A DNA stretch of 64,000 nucleotides from JAVDCA01 sp035293985. Lineage in GTDB: Bacteria > Pseudomonadota > Alphaproteobacteria > Rhizobiales > Xanthobacteraceae. Both the position numbers and the translations under genes were made by a program. Below, in pieces: positions 16,842 to 25,505 of this stretch. The stretch spans positions 62,001 through 126,000 of the forward strand of contig DATGLS010000012.1 of the NCBI GenBank assembly GCA_035293985.1. Direction: 5' to 3'. The notes below the pieces were generated by a model, which did not search any database, was not told the origin of the DNA, and worked only from the letters and a program-made list of their open reading frames with translations. Every line of letters starts with the position of its first letter. Within the stretch, counting starts at the first letter, position 1.

Positions 16842-19157
16842 CTATTTCCTGGCCTTCGCGATCAGCTCCACCAACCGCTGCGGCGACACCGGGTGCTCGG
16901 CGAGCGCCACGCCGAGCGGCGCCAGCGCATCCTCGATCGCCGAGATGACGCATGCCGTCGCCGGAATGGTGCCGCCTTCGCCGGCGCCCTTGACGCCGAT
17001 CGGGTTGAGCGGCGAGGGCGTCTCGATGTGGATCACCTCGATCGGCGGCATGTCGGTCGCGACCGGCAGCAGATAGTCGCCATAGTTCGTCGTCATCGGC
17101 TGCGCCTCGGCGTCGAACACCATGTGCTCGTGCAGCGCATTGCCCACCCCGTGCACCACGCCGCCGCGGATCTGGCCGTCGACCAGCAGCGGGTTGATCA
17201 GCCGGCCGCAGTCGTGTGCCACGATATAGCGCAGCAGCTTGACCTCGCCGGTCGCCGCGTCGACCTCCACTTCGCACACGTTGCTGCCGTTGGCGAACGC
17301 AAGGCCGCCGCCTTGGAAGTAGCCGTCGGCCGCAAGGCCGGGCTCGACATCCTTCGGCAGCGGCGCGCCCGAGAAGCCGGCGAGGCGCAGCGCGATGTCC
17401 CCCAGCGCGACTGCGCGATCAGTGCCGGCGACCCGCACATGGCCGTTGTCGAGCGCGAGGTCGGCCTCCGCTGCCTCCAGCATCTCGGCCGCCACTTTGA
17501 TCGCCTTCTCCTTCACGCGCGTTGCGGCAAGGTGCACAGAGGATCCGCCGCGCACCGCAATGCGGCTGCCGATGGTGCCGATGCCCCGTGGAAACTGCCC
17601 TGTGTCGGCCGAGACCACGCTGACGCGGTCGATCGGCACGTCGAGAATGTCAGCCGCGATCTGCGCGAAGATCGTCGCCTGACCCTGGCCCTGCGCGGCG
17701 GCGCCGGTCGTGATCAGCACGTTCCCATTCGGCTCCACCGAGACCTGCGCGCCCTCGTAGGGGCCGATGCCGGTGTCCTCGACATAGCTCGCGATGCCGA
17801 GGCCGAGATACTTGCCCTGCGCGCGCGCCGCCGCCTGGCGCAGGGGAAAGTCGCGCACGTGCGCCATCGCGGTATCGAGGCAACCGTGATAATCGCCGCT
17901 GTCATAGGTGACGGGTGAGCCGTCGCGCGCCCTGGCGCCGGTCGCGTAGGGAAATTGCTCCTTGCGGATGAAGCTTTGCCGCCGCACCTCGGCGCGGTCG
18001 ATCTTCAATTCGCGCGCGACCCGATCGGCGAGACGCTCGAGCACGAAGGCGGCATTCGGCCGGCCGGCGCCGCGGATCGGCGTGGTCGGCACCTTGTTGG
18101 TGAAGACGACGTCGAGGGAAACGTCGACTGCCTCGAGCGCGTACGGGCCGGGCAGGGGCCCGAGGCAGGTAAAGGGAAGGATCAGGCCATAGGGCAGGTA
18201 AGCACCGTTGTCGTGCAGGCAGCGGCCGCGGAGGCCGAGCAGTCGGCCATTGCGGTCGGCGGCGACGTCGAGGTCCCAGATCTCGTCCCGCTGCTGGGTG
18301 GTCGAGAGAAAGTGCTCGCGCCGATCCTCGACCCATTTCACCGGCCGGTGCAGCTTCATCGCGGCGAGTGCGATCGCATATTCCTCCGGGTAGACGCCTG
18401 CCTTCGGCCCGAAGCCGCCGCCGACCTGCGGCGCGATCACGCGAATCCGGCTTTCGTCGCGGCCGATGAATTGGGCGAGCGAGCGGCGCACCATGTAGGG
18501 CGCCTGGGTCGAGCTCCACACCACGAGCTGGCGGCTGATCGGATCCTCGGCGCCGATCACGCCGCGGCATTCCATGGCATGGCAGCCGCCGCGGTGCTGG
18601 GTGATGCGCTCGCGAAACACATGAGCGGCGCGGGCGAAGACCGCGTCGATGTCGCCGAATTTAGCCCGCAGCGTCGCTGCGCGGTTGTCGGGCGCATCTT
18701 CGTGCGCGCAAGGAGCGGCGGGATCAAGCGCGGAAGCGAGATCGGCGACCACCGGCAGCGGCTCGTAGTCGACGACGACGAGGCTCGCCGCATCCTCCGC
18801 GATCGCGCGGCTCTCCGCCACTGTCATCGCGATCGCGTCGCCGACATAGTGCACGGCGTGCGCGGCGAGCACATGCTGGGTGCGGTTCTGGGCGATCAGC
18901 GGCGAGGGTGCGAACTGCGGCGTCGGCTTGCCGGCGATGCCGAGGTCGGCGGCGGTGAGCACGGCGACCACGCCCGGCAATGCGGCGGCGGCCGCCACAT
19001 CGATCCCTTTGATGCGCGCATGCGCCTGGGCGGCACGCACGAAGGCGGCGTGTACCATACCGGGCAGCACGATGTCATCGAGATAACGTCCACGGCCCGA
19101 GACGAGCTCCGGGTCCTCGATGCGCGGCACCGCCGCGCCGAAATAACGAACGCCCAT
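16842..19157 (-). CDS. Xanthine dehydrogenase family molybdopterin-binding (large) subunit
   Basis: The 771-residue protein is a CoxL/aldehyde-oxidase-type large subunit. It has a first domain with VSGRGRYLDDI, VGGGFGPKAGVYPEE, TTPIRGAGRPNAAF (about 355-368) and the catalytic glutamate in GVKGAGEGGTIP (about residue 722). RGAGR rather than AYxCSFR marks it as form II, not a true CO dehydrogenase. Such enzymes hydroxylate aldehydes or N-heterocycles with a molybdenum cofactor. The small 2Fe-2S and FAD subunits are not encoded nearby, which is unusual. It is preceded by a GlcG/HbpS-like gene with 12 bp between them, so the two are probably co-transcribed. Confidence 0.88.
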   Translation of the reverse strand: MGVRYFGAAVPRIEDPELVSGRGRYLDDIVLPGMVHAAFVRAAQAHARIKGIDVAAAAALPGVVAVLTAADLGIAGKPTPQFAPSPLIAQNRTQHVLAAHAVHYVGDAIAMTVAESRAIAEDAASLVVVDYEPLPVVADLASALDPAAPCAHEDAPDNRAATLRAKFGDIDAVFARAAHVFRERITQHRGGCHAMECRGVIGAEDPISRQLVVWSSTQAPYMVRRSLAQFIGRDESRIRVIAPQVGGGFGPKAGVYPEEYAIALAAMKLHRPVKWVEDRREHFLSTTQQRDEIWDLDVAADRNGRLLGLRGRCLHDNGAYLPYGLILPFTCLGPLPGPYALEAVDVSLDVVFTNKVPTTPIRGAGRPNAAFVLERLADRVARELKIDRAEVRRQSFIRKEQFPYATGARARDGSPVTYDSGDYHGCLDTAMAHVRDFPLRQAAARAQGKYLGLGIASYVEDTGIGPYEGAQVSVEPNGNVLITTGAAAQGQGQATIFAQIAADILDVPIDRVSVVSADTGQFPRGIGTIGSRIAVRGGSSVHLAATRVKEKAIKVAAEMLEAAEADLALDNGHVRVAGTDRAVALGDIALRLAGFSGAPLPKDVEPGLAADGYFQGGGLAFANGSNVCEVEVDAATGEVKLLRYIVAHDCGRLINPLLVDGQIRGGVVHGVGNALHEHMVFDAEAQPMTTNYGDYLLPVATDMPPIEVIHIETPSPLNPIGVKGAGEGGTIPATACVISAIEDALAPLGVALAEHPVSPQRLVELIAKARK

Positions 19158-19169
19158 GTCGACCCGTGG

Positions 19170-19721
19170 CTACTTTGTTGTTTTGGCGCGCAGCGCTTCC
19201 CACGCCGCGATGCCCGCGCGCCCGGCCAATTCGTCCACGCCCTGCGGCAGTCCGGCGACGCCGACCGCGCCCACGATCCTTCCGTCGACCACCAGCGGCT
19301 CGCCGCCGCCGACCAGATAGACCCTGCCGGGATACATATTGAGGATGCCGAAATAGCGGTCGGGACGCAATTTCGCGAGCTCTCCCAGCGCCTCGGTGGT
19401 CTGCCGGAACATGACGGAGGCGAATGCCTTGCCCTCGGCGAGATGCACGTTGGACGGCGAGCACGCATCCATGCGGTCGCTCGACACGACGTTGCCGACC
19501 TGATCGACCACGACGACCGCCATGCAGGGGTGGCGCCCGCGGGCGAAATCCTCGGCGGCTTGGATGATCGCGCGCGCTTCCGCGAGCGAGATCAATGCGG
19601 TCGCTGCGGTCGGCGCCGGCGCCGCCGGGGCCTGCGCCGCCGCCGGCCAGCCCGCGACACCGAGCATGGTCAGCGCGAGGATCGCAGCCCATTGCGTGCG
19701 ACTGAGCCAAAAGGGCTTCAT
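19170..19721 (-). CDS. GlcG/HbpS family heme-binding-type protein, exported
   Basis: The 183-residue protein has a signal peptide (MKPFWLSRTQWAAILALTML...). A GlcG/HbpS domain follows: SLAEARAIIQAAEDFARGR, MAVVVVDQVGNVVSSDRMD, and YLVGGGEPLVVDGRIVGAVGVAG. Members bind heme or small molecules and often sit beside oxidoreductases. Met at 19721 is selected because AGGGGAAG lies 6 nt upstream and the signal peptide starts there; an upstream start at 19892 gives a non-signal extension. Its gene directly precedes the molybdenum hydroxylase subunit. Confidence 0.8.
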   Translation of the reverse strand: MKPFWLSRTQWAAILALTMLGVAGWPAAAQAPAAPAPTAATALISLAEARAIIQAAEDFARGRHPCMAVVVVDQVGNVVSSDRMDACSPSNVHLAEGKAFASVMFRQTTEALGELAKLRPDRYFGILNMYPGRVYLVGGGEPLVVDGRIVGAVGVAGLPQGVDELAGRAGIAAWEALRAKTTK

Positions 19722-19960
19722 TCGGGTCTTCCCCTGTGAGCGTCTGCCGCATTCTTCCGGTTGGAGCCTGCCGAGGCAAGCCGCAATGCGGTGGACTGCG
19801 AATGTTGGATTGCAAAACGTCGGGCTGAAGGTCGGGTGATTGACAAGATGCGTGCCACTCGCCATCCTCGATCGCGTTGCTGCAGGGCGCATTGGCCAGT
19901 GGCCGAAGGGGCAAAGCCCACCTGCGAAACACCTATCCGCAACGCGCCCGATTCAGCTCG

Positions 19961-20629
19961 ATGCCCAGCCTCGAGAATCTCAGGAAGCAAGCCAAGCTCG
20001 TCCTACGCTGGCACCGCACCGGATATTATCCGGTCGCGGCGCAGATCAGGGCGGTGCTGCCGCGCTTTGCCGGCCTGTGCGACGTCGAGATCCTGACCGG
20101 CCAGTTCACGCTCGGCGACGCGCAGGAGCTCGTCGCCCGGCAGGCCGGATATCCGAGCTGGCAGGCGCTCAAGCAGGGATTCGATGCCATGCCCGAGCAA
20201 ACACATCCCGTATCGCAAGCGCCGCGACCCGGCGCCGCGCGCCCGGTTTTGACAGGCCTTTCAGCCCAGCTCTTCGTCGCCGACATCAGGGCGGCGTGCG
20301 ACTACTACGCCGAGAGGCTCGGCTTTTCGGTCGTCTTCGTCTACGGCGACCCGCCATTCTACGGAGAGGTCAAGCGCGACTGCGCGCGCCTGACCCTGCG
20401 CTGCCTCGCCGAGTCGCCGATCGATCCGGCGCTGCGCGAGCGCGAGAGCCTTCTATCGGCCACCATCGAGGTCGACACTGCCGATGAGATCAAGCAACTC
20501 TTCCTGACCTTCCAATCCGCCGGTGTCGATTTCCATCAAGCGCTCAAGCACGAGCCGTGGGGCGCACGTGATTTCATCGTGCGTGATCCGGATGGAAACC
20601 TGATCCTGTTCGCCGGACCGGCGCAGTGA
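19961..20629 (+). CDS. VOC (glyoxalase/bleomycin-resistance) family protein with N-terminal helical domain
   Basis: The 222-residue protein has two parts. Residues 1-75 (MPSLENLRKQAKLVLRWHR ... LVARQAGYPSWQALKQ) form the short helical domain seen at the N-terminus of some glyoxalase-superfamily and ankyrin proteins. Residues 95-222 are a single VOC domain: AQLFVADIRAACDYYAERLGFSV at the start and FIVRDPDGNLILFAGP at the end. VOC domains bind metals, antibiotics or small electrophiles. Met at 19961 begins the recognisable domain. The gene is divergent from the GlcG-like gene; substrate unknown. Confidence 0.78.
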   Translation: MPSLENLRKQAKLVLRWHRTGYYPVAAQIRAVLPRFAGLCDVEILTGQFTLGDAQELVARQAGYPSWQALKQGFDAMPEQTHPVSQAPRPGAARPVLTGLSAQLFVADIRAACDYYAERLGFSVVFVYGDPPFYGEVKRDCARLTLRCLAESPIDPALRERESLLSATIEVDTADEIKQLFLTFQSAGVDFHQALKHEPWGARDFIVRDPDGNLILFAGPAQ

Positions 20630-20765
20630 TCTAATCCGCGCAAGCGGGGCGCATAAGATGGCTCAGCGCAGCGAACCTCATCGCATTGGCGGACAGCACA
20701 AAGATGATGGGTTTCGCTGTTGCTCAGCCTGATCTACGTTGACCGCTTCATTCCGGGGAGCACGG

Positions 20766-21776
20766 ATGCCCATGCCCAGTTGGCCTTCATCGAAAAGCTT
20801 CACACGTCGCGCCGTCGTGGCCGCGACGGCGGCGGCCGGCAGTGCGGCCTTCGCCCGCGACGCCGCAGCCGGACAGGCATGCCCGCTCGGCCCGGCGCCG
20901 CACCAGAAGGGGCCACGCGTCTTCCTCGGCTACGACCAGGAAGAGCTCGACGCCGCCTATGACCAGAGCTTCTACGCCCCGCTCGCTGGGCAGATCCTCA
21001 AGCGCCTCGTGGCGCGCAGCGACGATACGCGGGCGCGGCTTGGGGGGCCGCGGCGCGCCGTCTACGGGCCGACCGAGATCGAAGGGCTCGACATCTACCG
21101 CACCGCGCGGCCGAACGCGCCGATCTTCGTCTTCATCCACGGCGGAGCGTGGCTGCGTGGATCCGCGAAGGAATACGGATTTGCGGCCGAGCTCTTCACC
21201 AAAGCAGGCGCGCACTACGTTGCGCCGGATTTCATCGCGGTGGACAAGGCGGGCGGCGATCTTACCGTGATGGCCGACCAGGTGCGTCGCGCGATCGCCT
21301 GGACCTACAAGAACGCGGCGAGTTTCGGCGGCGATACACGCCGCTTCTTCATCGGCGGCCATTCGTCGGGTGGCCATCTGTGCGGCGTCGCGCTGGTGAC
21401 CGACTGGACGACGTATGGGCTGCCGGCCGACGCGATCACGGCAGGCCTGTGCATGAGCGGGATGTACGACATGCGCGGACCGCGCCTGTCCAAGCGCGGC
21501 AACTACGTCAAGTTCACCGACGCAATGGAGGCGGCGATGAGCTCGCAGCGGCATCTCGACCTGCTGCGTGCGCCGATCACGGTCACCTATGGCACCGACG
21601 AGACGCCGGAATTCCAGCGGCAGAGCCGCGATTTCGCCGCCGCAGTGAAGGCCGCCGGCAAGCCGGTCGAGCTGGTCGAGGCAGTGAGCTACAACCACTT
21701 CGAGATGGCGGAGTCGCTCGGCAATCCGTACGGTCCGAACGGCCGCGCTGCGCTCGCGATGATGAAGCTGGGATGA
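20766..21776 (+). CDS. Alpha/beta hydrolase (kynurenine formamidase/esterase-like), exported
   Basis: The 336-residue protein has an N-terminal twin-arginine-like signal (SFTRRAVVAATAAAGSAAFA). The hydrolase fold has the HGGAW oxyanion motif (125-129) and the nucleophile elbow GHSSGGH (Ser200), as in BD-FAE/kynurenine formamidase-like esterases. The C-terminal NHFEM probably supplies the catalytic histidine. GGGGAG lies 5 nt before the ATG at 20766. The signal suggests folding in the cytoplasm before export. Substrate unknown; no operon partner. Confidence 0.8.
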   Translation: MPMPSWPSSKSFTRRAVVAATAAAGSAAFARDAAAGQACPLGPAPHQKGPRVFLGYDQEELDAAYDQSFYAPLAGQILKRLVARSDDTRARLGGPRRAVYGPTEIEGLDIYRTARPNAPIFVFIHGGAWLRGSAKEYGFAAELFTKAGAHYVAPDFIAVDKAGGDLTVMADQVRRAIAWTYKNAASFGGDTRRFFIGGHSSGGHLCGVALVTDWTTYGLPADAITAGLCMSGMYDMRGPRLSKRGNYVKFTDAMEAAMSSQRHLDLLRAPITVTYGTDETPEFQRQSRDFAAAVKAAGKPVELVEAVSYNHFEMAESLGNPYGPNGRAALAMMKLG

Positions 21777-21779
21777 GGC

Positions 21780-21850
21780 GAATAGCGAGTTGCGAATAGC
21801 GAATGGATGGCCTGCCGACCTTACTCGCTATTCGCCATTCGCCACTCGCC
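21780..21850. repeat. AGCGAATAGCGAA inverted repeat (copy 1)
   Basis: Short units GCGAATAGCGAATGG on the left pair with CTCGCTATTCGCCATTCGCCACTC on the right. Related copies are at 31952-32031 and 63931-64000. It separates the convergent alpha/beta hydrolase and MetF-like genes. Confidence 0.75.
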
Positions 21851-21853
21851 TCT

Positions 21854-22825
21854 TCAGGGTCCCTCGACCCGAAACCCGCCGCTGCGGTCGAGCGTCACGC
21901 GGCCGGCTGCGACCGCTGCCGCCCAGCGCGCGGTCGCGGCGAGACCGCCGAAGGTGAAGAAGTGCGGCGCGACGTCGCCGAGCACACCGCGCGCCGCCGC
22001 GAGCGCGCGGATGATCGCATCGGGCGCATTGGCGCCGAGGAGATGCTTTGCCAACCCGGCATTGCGGGCAAGCGCGCGGGCGGACGTCGCGACTCCGCAG
22101 ATCGTTGCGAATCGCAGCAACGTCGCGACCGACGCCGGCCCGGCAAGGCCGATGCGTACGGGCTGCTCGATGCCGGTGTCGCGCAGGCGCGCGACGAAGG
22201 CGAGGATCGGCGCGGGCGCGAACGCGAACTGCGTGACGATGTGAACGCCGAGCCCGGTCGCGGCCGCGGCCTCGATCTTGGCCGCGAGCGCACGGTCGAT
22301 CTCGGTCGCGGCGACGCGTGGATGACCCTCCGGATAACCCGCGATGCCTATCTCGCGGATACCGCGGTTCTGCGGCAGCCCGCTTTCGATCACCTCGATG
22401 GCGTGATGGAACGCGCCGGCCGGTGTGTCGCGGTCGCCGCCGATGACGAGCAGGCGGCGCACGCCCGCCTCCACGAGGCGGGCCAGATGGTCGTCGAGCT
22501 CCATCGCGTTCGCGAAGTTGCGCGCCGCGAGGTGCGGCACCGGCTCGAACCCGCGGCCCGCGAGGTTTCGCGCAATTGCGACCTGCTCGGCCAACGGACG
22601 CGTCGGCACGGCGCTGACATAGACGGGCGCGCCGCGCGCGGCCGCGGCCGCGAATGCGGCGATCTCGTGGTCGGCCGGCCGGGTCGCCTCGAAGCTCGCG
22701 AGCCGGACGAAATCGGCGATCTGCGCGGCCTCGTTCGGCTCCGCGGTCGGCACCAGCGGGGGGGCGGCCATCGGGTGAGCCATTGTGACGGCGTCGGCAT
22801 CAGGCATGGCGGTGAGCGGGTTCAT
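21854..22825 (-). CDS. Methylenetetrahydrofolate reductase (MetF)-like protein
   Basis: The 323-residue protein shows the MTHFR barrel segments SFEATRP, PVYVSAVPTRP, FEPVPHLAARNF, LLVIGGDRD and GIAGYPEGHPRV. Classical enzymes interconvert 5,10-methylene- and 5-methyl-tetrahydrofolate with FAD. The start ATG at 22825 overlaps the TGA of the upstream methyltransferase gene (ATGA), so the two are translationally coupled. Its divergence from ordinary MetF and the coupling suggest a dedicated role in a methyl-transfer or demethylation reaction rather than methionine synthesis; this is inference. Confidence 0.75.
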   Translation of the reverse strand: MNPLTAMPDADAVTMAHPMAAPPLVPTAEPNEAAQIADFVRLASFEATRPADHEIAAFAAAAARGAPVYVSAVPTRPLAEQVAIARNLAGRGFEPVPHLAARNFANAMELDDHLARLVEAGVRRLLVIGGDRDTPAGAFHHAIEVIESGLPQNRGIREIGIAGYPEGHPRVAATEIDRALAAKIEAAAATGLGVHIVTQFAFAPAPILAFVARLRDTGIEQPVRIGLAGPASVATLLRFATICGVATSARALARNAGLAKHLLGANAPDAIIRALAAARGVLGDVAPHFFTFGGLAATARWAAAVAAGRVTLDRSGGFRVEGP

Positions 22826-24249
22826 TCGCGCCGCCGCGAGATCACATATGACTCGTCGTAGAACCATAGGCCGCCGTGCCGGCGCAGCACCTCGCGCGTC
22901 GCATCGAGGTAACGCTGCGCGCCATGCACGCTCTCGAGTCGGTCGTCCTCGACCTGCGCCACGTAGATCGCGGCGTTCCACGCCGCGAATAGCGTCGAGG
23001 TCCCGATCGACTCGGAGACCTCTGAGGGCAGAGTGTGCATGTCGTAGCGGAAGAGCGAGCGGTTGTCGGCGTAGGCGTTGAAATTGAGCTCGCGCCCGGA
23101 CGGCCCGAGCTCCTGCTTCACGGTCTTCATGATCTGGTGACGGTCATGGATGAACGGATTGTCGCCCGGCCACACCTGCTGGATGATCTCGTGGCCCGGA
23201 TCGTTGCCGTGCGAGTGGATGGCGATCAGCCGCCCGCCGGGGCCGAGCGCACGGGCGAGCGGCGCGACCACCCGCTTGGCCTTGAACTCGAGCGAGGCGC
23301 GCGCCCGATACGGCTGCGACGCGATGACGAGGTCGTAGCTCGCTTGCGTGCCGCCCGGCTTGGGCAGGATCGGGTCGAGCAGGAACTTGTGATCGTCGCG
23401 GTAGATCACCAGCACCACCGGACGCTCGTACACCGGATTGCCCGTCTTCGAGCTCACGCCGGCCTTCCAGTTCTCGGCGAGGAACGGCTCGAGATCGGTG
23501 ATCTGCTCCTCGAAGCGGGCCGCCGTGGTGCCGGTGAGCGCGACCTCGTGCCATACGAGGCTCGAAGCGGCGGAGAGCGACTTCACGTGCAGCCACGGCG
23601 CGTCCGCGTAAGCGAGGTTGGTGAGCACCAGTGCGGTCGCGGGATGCTCGACGAAGCGGTCGGCGACCTTCTGGAGGGTGAGACGGATGTCCTCGAGGCT
23701 GATCTCCTTGCCGACCACGTAGAACGGCATGGTGGGAAACCGATCGTGCATCCCCCGCATCACCCGCGTGAGCACGCTGCCGTCGCCGACCCCGGCGTCG
23801 AACACGCGCACCGCCGGCGGGCGCGGATGGATGTTGGCGAGCTCCAGCGAGACTCGGTGGGCCACGACCCACTTCTCGCTGCAGGTGTTCACGAACAGCA
23901 GATATTTCTGTCGGTTGTCGAAGAAGCGGAAATTGCGCTGCGGGTCGCCTGGCTGAACGGGCAGGCGCGGCGCCGGCGGCATCGAGGCTGGAAGGGCGGG
24001 CGCGGCCTCGATCGGCTGGCCGGCCGCCGGCGCGCGGGGGATCAGCGCCGGCCGGGCGGCGAACTCGCCGCGGTTCTCCGTCATGAAGGCGCGGATACGG
24101 TCGAGCGTATCGGTGGTGATGCGGCCGCCGTTGCGCAAGCGGTTTGCGAGCTTGCCATCGTTGACGGCACGCCGGCCGAAGGTCGACTCGGCGAGGCCGG
24201 TCTGGCGGCAATAGTCGGAGATTTCCTGGAGAAGCTGTTGGGCGTTCAT
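22822..24249 (-). CDS. HTH-fused, putative SAM-dependent methyltransferase
   Basis: The 475-residue protein has an N-terminal helix-turn-helix-like domain (about 18-56, with STFGRRAVNDGKLANRLRNG), a Pro/Ala-rich linker (65-102), and a Rossmann-type domain with motif I VRVFDAGVGDGSVL (about 147-160). Motif I resembles class I methyltransferases; the rest is diverged and the substrate is unknown. GAGGACC precedes the ATG at 24249. The TGA overlaps the start of the MetF-like gene. The HTH at the N-terminus suggests either autoregulation or binding of nucleic acid. An 8-bp-arm inverted repeat lies about 130 bp upstream. Confidence 0.65.
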   Translation of the reverse strand: MNAQQLLQEISDYCRQTGLAESTFGRRAVNDGKLANRLRNGGRITTDTLDRIRAFMTENRGEFAARPALIPRAPAAGQPIEAAPALPASMPPAPRLPVQPGDPQRNFRFFDNRQKYLLFVNTCSEKWVVAHRVSLELANIHPRPPAVRVFDAGVGDGSVLTRVMRGMHDRFPTMPFYVVGKEISLEDIRLTLQKVADRFVEHPATALVLTNLAYADAPWLHVKSLSAASSLVWHEVALTGTTAARFEEQITDLEPFLAENWKAGVSSKTGNPVYERPVVLVIYRDDHKFLLDPILPKPGGTQASYDLVIASQPYRARASLEFKAKRVVAPLARALGPGGRLIAIHSHGNDPGHEIIQQVWPGDNPFIHDRHQIMKTVKQELGPSGRELNFNAYADNRSLFRYDMHTLPSEVSESIGTSTLFAAWNAAIYVAQVEDDRLESVHGAQRYLDATREVLRRHGGLWFYDESYVISRRRE

Positions 24250-24634
24250 CGCGGGTCCTCACCGATCCCGCGCTCTCGGATCTTTCGTGTCCGGTCGCTC
24301 TGCAGGATCGCGAATATCGAACTCCCGGCCGACGGCAGGGTCAACCACAAAACGTCCCACTCGAATGGTGGGCAATTTTATGGGCAAAATCCCATAAATA
24401 AATGCAAATTGGATCAAAGTATTGGGTATAGCGGTGGGACCAAGAGGCCGGCATTCTGGTCGACACGGTCAACTGTAACGCTGCCCACCTCCAGTGGGCG
24501 GTGGGCACGATGCATCTTTTGGCCGTGGGGCGACCCGAGAAGAGCGCGAAGCGGCGGGCACTTGCAGCCCCCAGTGCGGTCATTGATAGGTAAGCGCCGC
24601 CGCGCCTCCAGGGGCGGAGCCGAGGGGGATCACC
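24250..24634. other. Intergenic region between divergent genes, no gene seen
   Basis: This 385-bp stretch separates the methyltransferase gene (minus) from hyi (plus). It is AT-rich in the middle (24360-24440) and has three inverted repeats: CCCAC/GTGGG near 24355-24372, TTTATGGG/CCCATAAA at 24377-24398, and TGCCCACC/GGTGGGCA at 24482-24507. No open frame with coding character is present. Confidence 0.6.
24377..24398. promoter_or_regulatory. Candidate operator, inverted repeat TTTATGGG-N6-CCCATAAA
   Basis: Perfect 8-bp arms at 24377-24384 and 24391-24398 are separated by CAAAAT. The site lies about 130 bp upstream of the HTH-methyltransferase gene. Because that protein has its own helix-turn-helix domain, it is a possible autoregulatory site; this is inference. 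Confidence 0.45.
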
Positions 24635-25414
24635 ATGCCGCGCTTCGCCGCCAATCTCGCCTATATGTTCGCCGAGCGGCCGATGATGGAGCGCTTCGGC
24701 GCCGCGGCGGCGGCCGGGTTCAAAGCGGTCGAGCTGCAGTTTCCCTACGATCTCGCGCCGACCGACGTGTGCGCCGAATTGCAGCGCCATAGGCTGGTTC
24801 AGCTCGGCATCAACACGCAGCTGCGGCCGAACGGCGGCGAATCCGGCCTCGGCGCCGTGCCGGGGCGCGAGCGCGAGTTCGCCGAGCTGTTCCAGAAGGC
24901 GCTCGATTACGCGGTGGCGATCGGCGGCAGTGCGATCCACACCATGGCGGGCGTGGTCGCGCCGGAGCTGCGCCCGGCAGCCGAGCGGGTGTTCGTCGCG
25001 AACTACACCCGTGCCGCCGATCTCGCGGCGGAGCAGAACATCACCGTGCTGATCGAGCCTCTCAACCCGCGCGACCGACCGAACTACTTCCTCGGCCGCG
25101 TCGAGCAGGCGGCCGACCTGATCGCGCAGATCGGCCGGCCCAACGTGAAGATCCAATTCGACTTCTATCATGTGCAGATCATCAGCGGCGATCTCATCAA
25201 GCGCATCGAGAAATTCCTACCCGTGATCGGCCATGTGCAGATCGCCGCGGTGCCGTCGCGCGCGGAGCCGGACGAGGGCGAGGTGAGCTACCCGGCGGTG
25301 TTCGACGCGCTCGATCGGCTCGGCTATGCGGGCTGGGTCGGCTGCGAGTACAAGCCGCGCGCGCGCACCGAGGACGGCCTCGGCTGGGGCAAGCGCTACG
25401 GCCTCGGCGGCTGA
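24635..25414 (+). CDS. hyi: Hydroxypyruvate isomerase (or 2-oxo-tetronate isomerase)
   Basis: The 259-residue TIM-barrel protein matches Hyi/OtnI: MPRFAANLAYMFAERPMMERF at the start, GINTQLRPNGGESGLGAVPG, LIEPLNPRDRPNYFL (catalytic/metal Glu), KIQFDFYHVQ (metal Asp/His) and GCEYKPRARTEDGLGW at the end. E. coli Hyi has nearly the same length. It interconverts hydroxypyruvate and tartronate semialdehyde, or the analogous 2-oxo-tetronate. GAGGGGGAT precedes the ATG. The neighbours are an SDR and an NTF2-like gene; glyoxylate carboligase or OtnC/OtnK partners are absent, so Hyi versus OtnI cannot be settled. Confidence 0.8.
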   Translation: MPRFAANLAYMFAERPMMERFGAAAAAGFKAVELQFPYDLAPTDVCAELQRHRLVQLGINTQLRPNGGESGLGAVPGREREFAELFQKALDYAVAIGGSAIHTMAGVVAPELRPAAERVFVANYTRAADLAAEQNITVLIEPLNPRDRPNYFLGRVEQAADLIAQIGRPNVKIQFDFYHVQIISGDLIKRIEKFLPVIGHVQIAAVPSRAEPDEGEVSYPAVFDALDRLGYAGWVGCEYKPRARTEDGLGWGKRYGLGG

Positions 25415-25505
25415 GCGCAGCCGCGCAGCTGCATCGATGGGAATTGAACATCGGGACCTGACGTGATCTGCTCGGCGGGCCCGCTGTGAATTGTGGAGCC
25501 CGCGC

